This document shows positions 1-8,263 of a DNA stretch of 64,000 nucleotides, piece by piece. How positions within the stretch are numbered: the stretch's first letter is position 1; each line of letters starts with the position of its first letter. A model generated the notes under the pieces. It made no database searches. It worked only from the letters and a program-made list of their open reading frames with translations, and was not told the origin of the DNA. The position numbers and the translations under genes were made by a program. This DNA is from Hyphomicrobium album (GTDB taxonomy: Bacteria > Pseudomonadota > Alphaproteobacteria > Rhizobiales > Hyphomicrobiaceae), in contig NZ_WMBQ01000001.1 in assembly GCF_009708035.1 (NCBI RefSeq), forward strand, positions 1,302,001 to 1,366,000. The letters are read 5' to 3'.

Positions 1-3000
1 GCTGCGTGAAGGCCTCGATGTTGGCCTCGCCAAACATCTCCGCCAGGCCCGACGTGATCGTCGCGTTGTTGAGCTGCTCGAGGTTGTAGAGCCGTCCGTA
101 GAGTGCGGTGATCCGGTTGCTCGTGGCCTCCTGCGTGCGCTCGGAGCGCGGCACCGGCACGATGGCCTGCAGTGCCTTGTCGAGAATCCACTCGCGCCAC
201 GGGTCGGCGTTGGTGGCGCGCGCGTTGACCACGTCGATGCCCAGCATCTCGAACAGCTGCGGAGCGCGCATAAACGCGAGCATGCGCTGCGGAAAGGACG
301 GCACCACGTAGTCGGTCGAGATCTGCGAGATGACCGCCGAGCGCACGCCCTCGAGTCCGGCGAGCAGCGACATGGTGAATGTGGTGGCGCCAAAGCAATG
401 CGCGATCACCTGCACGGTCGACGAGCGCGTGACGGCGCGTACTTTGGCGAACGCCGCCGGATAGTCCTGCACGGCGACGTCGTCGGCGTTCCACAGCTCG
501 CGCGCGTACGGAAGGTCGACGCTGGCGCGATAGTCGAGCAGCCAGCAGTCGTAGCCCTCCGCAACCATGTACTCGAGCATGTTGGTGTCGATGGTATCGA
601 TCGCGAAGATCAGGCTCGATACCCCTAGCCCGTGCGTTAAGATGAGCGGTCCCTTGTTGCCGCCGCGGTAGCGCGTCAGCTTGAGGATCTTGCTGTCGTT
701 GGTGCGCACGAGGTGAACCTCGGGCTCCGGTACGCGCAGCGAGCGCTTCTTGCGCGGGTTGTAGACGTCATAGCGCCCGCTTCTGGCCAGCACGCCGCCG
801 TAGGTGTCGAACAGCTCGCGGCTGAAGAAGGTGCCGAATTTGCCGACGGCGCGAATGCGATCGGCGGCATCGCGCCCTCCGGTGCCGCGCAGGGTCTGCA
901 TCTGCACGTAGAAATCGGACGGTGCGATCTCCAGGAGGCCGCGCGCGATATGGCCGAGCTGTCCCTGAGCGCCCTTGCCGATGTCGACGTTGAGACGCGT
1001 CGTATCACGCCACAGGTCGAGCGTCGCGTCGGAACGCACGACCTTATGGCCGTTGAAATAGTATTCCGAGCCGTCGCGCGCGCCGAGCGAGAAGCGGTAG
1101 TCGAAGCGCTTGGTCTCCACCGTGTGCTCGTCGACGCGCATCAGATTGAACTGGCCATCGAAGATGTCGAGCGGATCGGGCGACAGCGCCGGGCACTCCA
1201 CGGTTCCGACGATGCGTCCTGCGTGTTGGGCGTTGGAGACGAACTGGTCGACGTCGTCGACGATCACCGTCACGGTAAAGCTGCAGGCGTGCCCTTCCTC
1301 CTTGCCGCGCCGCGCCGCCGTCTCATAGGGCAGCGTGATCGACGGCGAGATGAAGCCCGCCATGCGCTCGGTGAACTCGACGCCGGCCGGTCGAATGGTC
1401 TCTCTCCCGTGCGGCGAGGCGATCAGCATCGGCGAGTCGAAGCGTTGCTCCTCGGAGAACTGCCAGCCGCGATCGGCGGCAAGGTGGATCATCGCCCGCT
1501 CGGCGAGGGCGCTGATCGTCAGGAGCGGGTTGACGCCCAGCGGCCGCGGAACGACCGAGCCGTCGCACACGTAGAGTCCGCTGAGGACAGAACCCTCGGC
1601 CGCGTCGGGACGCGCGTCGAACACCTGGCACTTGTGATTGACAACGCCGCTCTTGGCATCGCGGCCCATCACGCAGCCGCCGAGCGGGTGCACGGTGATG
1701 AGGTTGTTGCCGAGGATCGTCTCTGTGAGTGGGTTGCGCGTGTAGTTGCCGCCCGTCGCCTGCGTCGCCTTGCGCAGGTTGCGATCGACCTTCTCGAAGA
1801 TCGACTGCTTGGCCACCTTCGGCCAGACGACCCTGACCTTGCCCTTCTCGTCGAGCTCGATGCGGCCGTTGCCGTCGTCGTGGCTCATGACAAGATAGGT
1901 CTGCGTGCGGTTGAGTGCGCCCTGGTAGGCGCCGAACAGCAGGCTCTGCCGGCGACGTGCCCGCTCGGCGATGAGGTCGATGACACCGCGGTCTGTATCG
2001 TCGCCGAACTTGTCGGCGCCGACGGTGAACAATGCCGGCAGGATCGGCGCCAGCGACGAGGGGATCGAGCCCTCCTCGATCACCATGCCGTCTTCGAGCT
2101 TGTCGGTGCCGCGCAGATCGATGAGGCCCGTGATGCACGGCCCGACGGGGCCGGTGTCGGCCACGGGCGGTTCGCCCACGCCGATGCCGTTGACCGGGAC
2201 GTCGTTGTTGAAGGCGAAGGCGAGCACGTCGCCGTTGCCGGTGAACCGCTCGCCCACCATGTCGGAAACCGGCACGCCCTCGGCGCGCGAGCGCAGCAGG
2301 ATCTCGGTCGAGCCGAACGTCCCGGCGGCGAGCACGACCACGTCGGCAGTGACCGACTGGTCGGCCGCGGCGAATTTCTCGCGCTCGTGGCCCAGCGGCT
2401 CGAAGAACACGCGCCAGCGGCCGCGCTCCTGCCGCACGTGCGTCACGCGCATCTCGGTGAAGATGTCGGCGCCGTGGTGGAAGGCGTCGGCGAGGTACGT
2501 CACCTGCACAGTGTTCTTGGAGCCGACGTTGCAGCCGGAGCAGCAGTCGCCGCACATCGTGCAGGCGGGCTGCTCGACACCCGCGTAGTTCACCTGCTTC
2601 TCGAAGGTGACATTGATCGGCGGCCGCACCACGTCCGTGCGCAGGGCGTTGCCGCTGACGCCCAGCGCGTTGAGCTTATCGAGCGCCGGGCCCTGATAGG
2701 GCACCGGGCGCAGCACCTCCATGGCGCGCGTAAAACCTTCCTGACGCATCTGGTCCTGAGCGATCTCCGGGGGCCAGACGGGATCCTCCCACACGCGCGG
2801 ATCGGGCGGCAGCGAGACGTTGGCGTTGATCAGCGAGCCGCCGCCGAGACCACAGCCGATGAAGGCATGGATGTCCTTGCCGAGGCGCAGATCGTAAAGC
2901 CCGGTGGGGGGCCCGGAGACGCGGGTGCCGTCGCGCGACACCTGGAACTGCTCCTGCGCCTCGATCATGCGGTCGGGGAAGTCGCCGATGGCGAACTCCT

Positions 3001-3139
3001 GCCCGCGCTCGAGAACGGCCACTCTCTTGCCGGCGCGCGACATGCGCGAGGCGGCGACGCCGCCGCCATAGCCGGAGCCGACCACGACGACGTCGTAGCG
3101 CAGCTTCAGATCGGCGACCGACTTCGACAAGCGGCGCAT
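1..3139 (-). CDS. GMC oxidoreductase fused to alpha/beta hydrolase (partial, 3' end beyond left edge)
   Basis: The reading frame is open from an ATG at 3139 to the left edge (1046 codons visible). The N-terminal part is a GMC/cholesterol-oxidase-like FAD enzyme: a GSGYGGG dinucleotide-binding loop near residue 23, the conserved VHPLGGCVMG, and PLGVNPLLT near the domain end, where the second catalytic position is Asn. A Cys cluster CTMCGDCCSGC occupies residues 193-203. From about residue 780 an alpha/beta-hydrolase domain follows, with LTHGLG as oxyanion-loop candidate and AHCFGA as nucleophile elbow, putting Cys915 where Ser is usual. The start lies 1 nt beyond the stop of the upstream GMC gene, so the two are co-transcribed and probably translationally coupled. 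Substrate unknown; a sterol, long-chain alcohol or lipid is a guess from family membership. Confidence 0.88.
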   Translation of the reverse strand, partial: MRRLSKSVADLKLRYDVVVVGSGYGGGVAASRMSRAGKRVAVLERGQEFAIGDFPDRMIEAQEQFQVSRDGTRVSGPPTGLYDLRLGKDIHAFIGCGLGGGSLINANVSLPPDPRVWEDPVWPPEIAQDQMRQEGFTRAMEVLRPVPYQGPALDKLNALGVSGNALRTDVVRPPINVTFEKQVNYAGVEQPACTMCGDCCSGCNVGSKNTVQVTYLADAFHHGADIFTEMRVTHVRQERGRWRVFFEPLGHEREKFAAADQSVTADVVVLAAGTFGSTEILLRSRAEGVPVSDMVGERFTGNGDVLAFAFNNDVPVNGIGVGEPPVADTGPVGPCITGLIDLRGTDKLEDGMVIEEGSIPSSLAPILPALFTVGADKFGDDTDRGVIDLIAERARRRQSLLFGAYQGALNRTQTYLVMSHDDGNGRIELDEKGKVRVVWPKVAKQSIFEKVDRNLRKATQATGGNYTRNPLTETILGNNLITVHPLGGCVMGRDAKSGVVNHKCQVFDARPDAAEGSVLSGLYVCDGSVVPRPLGVNPLLTISALAERAMIHLAADRGWQFSEEQRFDSPMLIASPHGRETIRPAGVEFTERMAGFISPSITLPYETAARRGKEEGHACSFTVTVIVDDVDQFVSNAQHAGRIVGTVECPALSPDPLDIFDGQFNLMRVDEHTVETKRFDYRFSLGARDGSEYYFNGHKVVRSDATLDLWRDTTRLNVDIGKGAQGQLGHIARGLLEIAPSDFYVQMQTLRGTGGRDAADRIRAVGKFGTFFSRELFDTYGGVLARSGRYDVYNPRKKRSLRVPEPEVHLVRTNDSKILKLTRYRGGNKGPLILTHGLGVSSLIFAIDTIDTNMLEYMVAEGYDCWLLDYRASVDLPYARELWNADDVAVQDYPAAFAKVRAVTRSSTVQVIAHCFGATTFTMSLLAGLEGVRSAVISQISTDYVVPSFPQRMLAFMRAPQLFEMLGIDVVNARATNADPWREWILDKALQAIVPVPRSERTQEATSNRITALYGRLYNLEQLNNATITSGLAEMFGEANIEAFTQ

Positions 3140-3140
3140 G

Positions 3141-4958
3141 TCACTCTCCCTCCACCGGCGCGGGGGTGCGCCGGCGCCAGCGCGCGAACCAGGCGAGGTT
3201 CCGCTCCCTGGCCTTTTCAGGCTGCTGCGCGGGCGCGGCACTTACCGCCTGCACCGGCGCTGCGTCCTCGCGCATGTGCCAACCCCGATCGCGCGCGAGC
3301 AGGATCATGGCACGCTCGGCGAGCGCGGTGATGGTCAAGAGTGGGTGGATGCCTAACGGACACGGGATCACTGCACCGTCGCACACATACAGACCCTCGT
3401 GCACGGCATCGGGCGCGGCACCCCGACTTGCATCGAAAAGCTGCCCCTTATGGTTGACGACGCCGTTGGCGCGCGACTCGCCCATGGTGCAGCCACCGAG
3501 CGGATGCACGGTCATCAGGTTGCCGCCCAGCACCTGCTCCGACACGGGATTGCGCATGTAGGTGCCACCGGTCGCGTGGCTCGCCGTCTTGAGCATCTCC
3601 TCGATGCGCTGGAAGACGCGCTGCTGCGGGCCGTTCATCCACACCAGCTCCAAGCGATCATTGTCGTCGAGGCGCATCAGCCCGTTGCCGGCATCGTGGC
3701 CGATCGCCAGAAATGTCTGCGTGTTGTGCACGGCGCCCTGGTAGGCGCCCTTGATGAGGCTGTCGGTCGTGCGCTCCATCTCGTCGAGCTTGTCGCCGAG
3801 ACTGCGCTCCTCCTGCTCACCGAACACGGCGGCGCCCGGCGCAAGCAGCGCCGGCAGCGCCGAAGCGAACGCGCTCGGCAGCGCGCACTCGCACATGGCG
3901 AGGCCATCGCGCACGTCCTTGGTGTGGCGCAGATCGATGAGGGCATTGACCGCCTGGCCGACGGGAGGCACCTGGGCCTTCGGCGGATTGCCGACCCCGA
4001 TGCCGTTCACCGGCACGTCGTTGTTGTAGGCGAGCGCGATGGCGTCGCCGTTCGAGGTGAAGCGGCTGCCAAGCCAATCGGAGAGGGCCAGGGTCCCCTC
4101 CGACTGCGAGCGCAGGAGAATCTCCGTCGAGCCGAGCGTGCCGGCGCCGAGCACAACGATATCTGCGGTCACGAAAAACTTATGCCCGCGTGGCGTGTCG
4201 GCGTCGGTCGGCATCGCCCAGACGCGCCAGCCGTGCTGCTCGTCCTTCGACAGCGACAACACGCGCACGCCGGTGAACACCTCGGCGCCAAATGCCTTGG
4301 CGTCGGCAATGTAGGTGCAGGCGACTGTCGTCTTGGCGCCGATGTTGCAGCCGCCGCAGCAGTCGCCGCATTCGGTGCACGCCGCCTGCTCGACGCCCGC
4401 CGCATTGGGGCCGTCCTCGTAGGTGACGTGCACGGGGATTGGCGTCAGCGGCCGTTCGAAGGCCGAGGCGGCGATGCGCAGCGCCTTGACCTTCTCGTAG
4501 GAAGCCATGTTGGGCGAGACCTCGGGGCGCAGCATGTGGCGAGCGCGCACGAAGCCTTCCGCCAGCAGGCGGTCGCGGCGCACGTCGGCCGGCCACGCGG
4601 TGTCGTCGAACACGCGCGAATCCGGCAGCAGGCAGACGTTGGCGTTGATGAGCGAAGTGCCACCCAGGCCGCAGGCCATCAGTACGTTGATGTCCTTGCC
4701 GGAGCGGATATCGAACAGTGCGGTGGACGAGCCCACGCGCCCGTGCGCACCGGTCATCTGAGTCTCGGCGGCGGCCGCCGCCATGCCCTCGGGGAAGTCG
4801 CCGGGGAGAAATTCGCGGCCCCGCTCCAGCACCGCGACCTTCTTGCCGCAACGGGCGAGACGCGAGGCGGCGACTCCGGCGCCATAGCCCGAGCCCACCA
4901 CGATCACGTCGTAGTGGGCCTTGAGCTTCGATGCGGGCATCGACAGCCGCGCCTGCAT
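3141..4958 (-). CDS. GMC family oxidoreductase (cholesterol/long-chain alcohol oxidase-like)
   Basis: A 605-residue FAD-dependent oxidoreductase. The Rossmann loop GSGYGAG is at residues 22-28, a five-Cys cluster CTECGDCCGGC at 194-204, VHPLGGCTMG and PLGIHPLLT near the C-terminus (His at the second catalytic position, where its downstream paralogue has Asn). No signal peptide is seen. The chosen ATG at 4958 precedes the FAD loop by a normal distance; an ATG at 5018, 2 nt after the upstream stop, would add 20 basic residues and cannot be excluded. It sits between a membrane phosphoesterase gene and a second GMC gene on the same strand, which suggests one pathway. The electron acceptor is unknown. 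Confidence 0.87.
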   Translation of the reverse strand: MQARLSMPASKLKAHYDVIVVGSGYGAGVAASRLARCGKKVAVLERGREFLPGDFPEGMAAAAAETQMTGAHGRVGSSTALFDIRSGKDINVLMACGLGGTSLINANVCLLPDSRVFDDTAWPADVRRDRLLAEGFVRARHMLRPEVSPNMASYEKVKALRIAASAFERPLTPIPVHVTYEDGPNAAGVEQAACTECGDCCGGCNIGAKTTVACTYIADAKAFGAEVFTGVRVLSLSKDEQHGWRVWAMPTDADTPRGHKFFVTADIVVLGAGTLGSTEILLRSQSEGTLALSDWLGSRFTSNGDAIALAYNNDVPVNGIGVGNPPKAQVPPVGQAVNALIDLRHTKDVRDGLAMCECALPSAFASALPALLAPGAAVFGEQEERSLGDKLDEMERTTDSLIKGAYQGAVHNTQTFLAIGHDAGNGLMRLDDNDRLELVWMNGPQQRVFQRIEEMLKTASHATGGTYMRNPVSEQVLGGNLMTVHPLGGCTMGESRANGVVNHKGQLFDASRGAAPDAVHEGLYVCDGAVIPCPLGIHPLLTITALAERAMILLARDRGWHMREDAAPVQAVSAAPAQQPEKARERNLAWFARWRRRTPAPVEGE

Positions 4959-5020
4959 ACGCCTTACATCTCCCCCAGGTCCCGCGACGCGAACGTACGG
5001 GCCGTCCCTTCTTTTCATTC

Positions 5021-6964
5021 TCAGACGACCGCCGCCGTCGGTTGCTGCGGCTCGCGACGCTTCAAATCGCCCACTCGGATCTCGATCGGCCCCTCGATGA
5101 GGGCCGGGCGCAACGGCCGTGCCGGAACGATTGCCGGACCCGTCGCATCGCCGAAGCCACGGTCCTTGGACTTGCGCCACGCCCAGCGCCGCGGTGTACG
5201 CCGCAGACCGATCGGGTAGATGGTCAGCTTGTTGGGCTCGACCTTCATGCGCAGGAAGTTCTTGAAGTCGGGGATGCCCATCGACGCGAACGCCTGATCG
5301 CAGTGCAGCCCCATCAGGCAGCTGATGGTGAGATAGGCGCCCCACACGAAGCCGGCGCCGATGCCGCCGAGGAAGATCATCGTGACGGGGAAGATGACGA
5401 TGGTACGCAGCAGCTCGCGGACGTCGGGCGAGGATTTGAGCTCGAGGTTCTGCAACATCTCGCGGGCTTGCGGCCACACCGTATCGACGAGCCAGAACGA
5501 AAAATAGGAGACTGCGTAGTAGAGCGCGATCATCATCGCGATGTGGGCCATCCAGTGGAGCGTGCCCAGCACCACCCGCGCCTTGTTGCCCCAAGCTCCG
5601 TCAGCGTAGCCGTAGAGCACGGCCCATAGGATGAGGCACCATATGCCGAGGATGACGTTGGTTGCCGCCGCCAGGGGCGCCAGCATGAAGATGCCCGGCC
5701 ACCAGTGGAAATTCGGATCCTGGATCAGCGTCAGCCCGACCGCGGTGCCGTTCACCGGCGTCGTCGCGAACATCCAGATCATCACCCAGTAGATGACGCC
5801 TAGCGCGACGGCGAAGCCGTAGTTGCGGAACGGGAAGCCGAGCGTCGACAGGCTGAGGCGGCGGCTCTTGGCGCGCGTCGGCCAGCACGAGGGCTCGTTG
5901 GTCGGTTTGCCGTCCTCGATCTTGCAGCGCAGGTTGAGGTTCAGCTTCTTGCCGCCCCACGCCACCCGGCGCTCGTCCTGCAGGTAGTGCGTCGGCGAGA
6001 AGTAGGCGCCGCCGCCACCGGCCGTGAAGAAGCTGGCACCGGTCTCCTTGGAGAAGTAGCGGCTGTAGTGATGCAGGTCGCCGGCAACGACGGCTGCGAT
6101 GCGCGCGCCGGCGTCCGTGGCGATTTTGGTGATGGTCGATAGGTTGTCCTCGCCCTGCAGCTTCTCGTCCTTGTCGTAGTTCCAGCTCGGTTCTGCAGTG
6201 CACAGGATGAGCTTGGGCGCTTCGGTCGGATGCTGCTTCATCGCCTCGGCCACCCCCTCGAAGTAGAGGATCTGGCCGGCGTCGAGATACTGGGCGAGCT
6301 GAATGTCGGCGCCCCAGATCCACCAGTTGTGCGGCAGACGGATCGCGAAGTAGCTGCGGTGCTGCGGGCACAGCCAGCCGCCGATGCGGTTCTCCGCGGC
6401 GTGTCCGAAGCGCGCCTTGCAGAACATGTGATCGAAGGACGAGAGCCCGTCGTACCAGTCGTGGTTGCCCGGCAGCACGAACAGGAGACGTCGCCAGCTG
6501 CCGTCGGGCGCCGGCGGCAGCGCCGTCGTGTAAGGCATGGCGAAACGTTCGCGGTACTCGGTGCGCGTCGGGAACGGGTAGACTTGATCGCCGCCCATGA
6601 TCAGCAGTTTGGCGGCCGGCAACGAGCCGACGCCGTCGAGCGTGATCTGCGGCTGGCTGACCAGCGAGGCCATGGCGAAAGTGGAATCGAAGCCGTCGCC
6701 GAGGTCGGCGATGTAGTCCACCCACACAGTGTTGCCATCACCCAGGGCGCGCAGGTCGGAATAGTTATAGCGGCCGACGACCGTCTTCATGATCTCCGGC
6801 GCGAAGCCGTCGATCGTCGCCTGCATGATGCGCTGGTCGGCGTACTGGCCAAACAACTCGGATACGATCGAGCGCCAGCCGGTGCTGACAAGATGAGCGG
6901 GGCTGTACCAGCGCACCATCTTGGGAAGCGCCTTGATATCGATCTCCCCCGACCCGTCGGCCAT
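5021..6964 (-). CDS. Integral-membrane calcineurin-like metallophosphoesterase
   Basis: A 647-residue protein. The N-terminal half holds metallophosphoesterase metal-ligand motifs in order: GGD at 124-126, GNHD at 166-169, and GDLHHY at 295-300. The C-terminal part has about four hydrophobic segments (roughly 383-400, 423-452, 466-496, 518-549), so the phosphoesterase is membrane-tethered. The ATG at 6964 is chosen because a GGGGGAG Shine-Dalgarno sequence lies 6-7 nt upstream; an ATG at 7105 would add an unlikely Pro/Arg-rich leader. First gene of the three-gene minus-strand operon with two GMC oxidoreductases. Substrate unknown; the context hints at a lipid or phosphorylated alcohol. Confidence 0.85.
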   Translation of the reverse strand: MADGSGEIDIKALPKMVRWYSPAHLVSTGWRSIVSELFGQYADQRIMQATIDGFAPEIMKTVVGRYNYSDLRALGDGNTVWVDYIADLGDGFDSTFAMASLVSQPQITLDGVGSLPAAKLLIMGGDQVYPFPTRTEYRERFAMPYTTALPPAPDGSWRRLLFVLPGNHDWYDGLSSFDHMFCKARFGHAAENRIGGWLCPQHRSYFAIRLPHNWWIWGADIQLAQYLDAGQILYFEGVAEAMKQHPTEAPKLILCTAEPSWNYDKDEKLQGEDNLSTITKIATDAGARIAAVVAGDLHHYSRYFSKETGASFFTAGGGGAYFSPTHYLQDERRVAWGGKKLNLNLRCKIEDGKPTNEPSCWPTRAKSRRLSLSTLGFPFRNYGFAVALGVIYWVMIWMFATTPVNGTAVGLTLIQDPNFHWWPGIFMLAPLAAATNVILGIWCLILWAVLYGYADGAWGNKARVVLGTLHWMAHIAMMIALYYAVSYFSFWLVDTVWPQAREMLQNLELKSSPDVRELLRTIVIFPVTMIFLGGIGAGFVWGAYLTISCLMGLHCDQAFASMGIPDFKNFLRMKVEPNKLTIYPIGLRRTPRRWAWRKSKDRGFGDATGPAIVPARPLRPALIEGPIEIRVGDLKRREPQQPTAAVV

Positions 6965-7242
6965 GCCGAACTCCCCCACGCATACGTTCTTATCGAGCCG
7001 AGCCCCCCGGCCCGCTCTACTTGGAACGAGTCTAGGGTGGCTACTGAGAGGAGTCCAGAATGGCGGCGGCGGCGTGGCGGCGAGTGTTGCCGCTCGAACG
7101 CACATCTACCCCCACTCGCTCTGCACAAAGACTATCCGTCGGGCGATTGCCGCCCCGGTGTGGCGGCCGCGGCATTGCCGGTTGCTGGACGCCGACTTAC
7201 GCCTGGAGGCGGGAGCGTAGTGGTGTGCGTAGGAGAACGACC

Positions 7243-7530
7243 ATGAAGGGGAAAGCTGCGGCGATCGCATTGTGTCTGGCCGCTGGCGGGCTGCTCGTCC
7301 CGGCCACTGGGTTCGTCACGTCCGCCGAGGCCGGCCGGTGCGTGACAAAGCGCGGAAAAGGCTGGGCCTGGACGCAGGACATGGCCAAATTCCAGGCCTG
7401 GGAGATCGTCGCCCAGCTCAGCGGCAATTGGCCGATCCAGACCGATACGTTCCGCAACGAGCGCTACAAGTGCAAGAAGGACGGCGACGGCTACACGTGC
7501 CTGTCGTGGATCGACGTCTGCAAGTCCTGA
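7243..7530 (+). CDS. Small secreted cysteine protein, paralogue of the products at 14305 and 12686
   Basis: A 95-residue protein with an N-terminal signal peptide of about 31 residues (hydrophobic core, then SAEA-G). The mature part has four Cys and the pattern DMAKFQAWE...YKCKK.G.GYTC...VC. The same pattern appears in two other small proteins of this window. An AGGAG Shine-Dalgarno 7 nt before the ATG supports the start over longer alternatives. Probably periplasmic or exported with two disulfides (inference). Function unknown. Confidence 0.8.
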   Translation: MKGKAAAIALCLAAGGLLVPATGFVTSAEAGRCVTKRGKGWAWTQDMAKFQAWEIVAQLSGNWPIQTDTFRNERYKCKKDGDGYTCLSWIDVCKS

Positions 7531-7762
7531 GCCCGTAACTTAAGCTGCGGGACCCCGGCTGCGCGTGCCCTCTGCGCGCGCGGTCGCGACCCTCATTCGG
7601 CGGCAGATTTTGCACGCGTCGGGATTAACGTTAAACCCAAACGCGCCGCTGCGAGCGGCTGACGGGCAACAACACGAGTATGAAGATTCCTCGACATAAT
7701 TCGCTCATCCCCACATGCTCCGTTGCGATTGGCCACTTAGGGCCAAGCGTAGGAGGTGCGTC

Positions 7763-8257
7763 GTGTTCGGCCGCGGAACTAACAATGATCAGAAACCACC
7801 GACCCCGCCTGGCGCGTCGCCGAGCCCCATGACTCCGCCCCGCGATTTCGCATCCGCATCGTCGCCGATGATGACGCCGTCGAAGCCGGCCTCCGTGATC
7901 GGCTCCGACCTCGCGATCGTCGGCCAGAGGATAACGCTCGTCTGCCAGAGCGCGCTCGTTATCGCCGGAGAGGTGTCGGGCGACATCCATGGCGACGACG
8001 TCACCGTCGGCGAGACCGGCAAGGTCACCGGCACGGTGAGCGCGCGCAATCTCTCCGTCCACGGCGAGGTCAACGGGCAGCTGCGCGGCGAGACGGTGGC
8101 GCTCTACGCTACGGCGCGCATCACCGGCGACATCATTCAGAAAAATCTCGTCATCGCCGAGGGCGCCCAGTTCGACGGCCGCGTGCGCAGCGCGAAGGAC
8201 CAGAGCGACTGGCAGCCGGTGCTCGATGCCAACGCGCACCGCGATCCGAACGCGTAG
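7763..8257 (+). CDS. Bactofilin (polymer-forming cytoskeletal protein)
   Basis: About 164 residues. After a Pro/Ser-rich N-terminal tail, residues about 40-140 show the right-handed beta-helix pattern of bactofilins (repeated short strands rich in G, V, I; for example GEVSGDIHGDDVTVGETGKV). Bactofilins assemble without nucleotide into filaments that localise envelope enzymes. The GTG at 7763 is preferred because AGGAGG lies 6 nt upstream; the in-frame ATG at 7715 has no such signal. The downstream neighbour is convergent, with a gap of only 6 nt. Confidence 0.82.
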   Translation: MFGRGTNNDQKPPTPPGASPSPMTPPRDFASASSPMMTPSKPASVIGSDLAIVGQRITLVCQSALVIAGEVSGDIHGDDVTVGETGKVTGTVSARNLSVHGEVNGQLRGETVALYATARITGDIIQKNLVIAEGAQFDGRVRSAKDQSDWQPVLDANAHRDPNA

Positions 8258-8263
8258 CTTCTA

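Noticed and set aside
713-3331. Open frame of 872 codons on the plus strand
   Set aside because: It is antisense to the GMC genes, which have clear FAD and catalytic motifs. The plus-strand translation is Ala/Arg/Asp/His-rich without recognisable motifs, typical of the antisense frame in high-GC DNA.
7625-7634. TTAACGTTAA as a possible CtrA box upstream of the bactofilin gene
   Set aside because: The CtrA consensus is TTAA-N7-TTAA; here the spacing is 2 nt, so the match is only a short palindrome.
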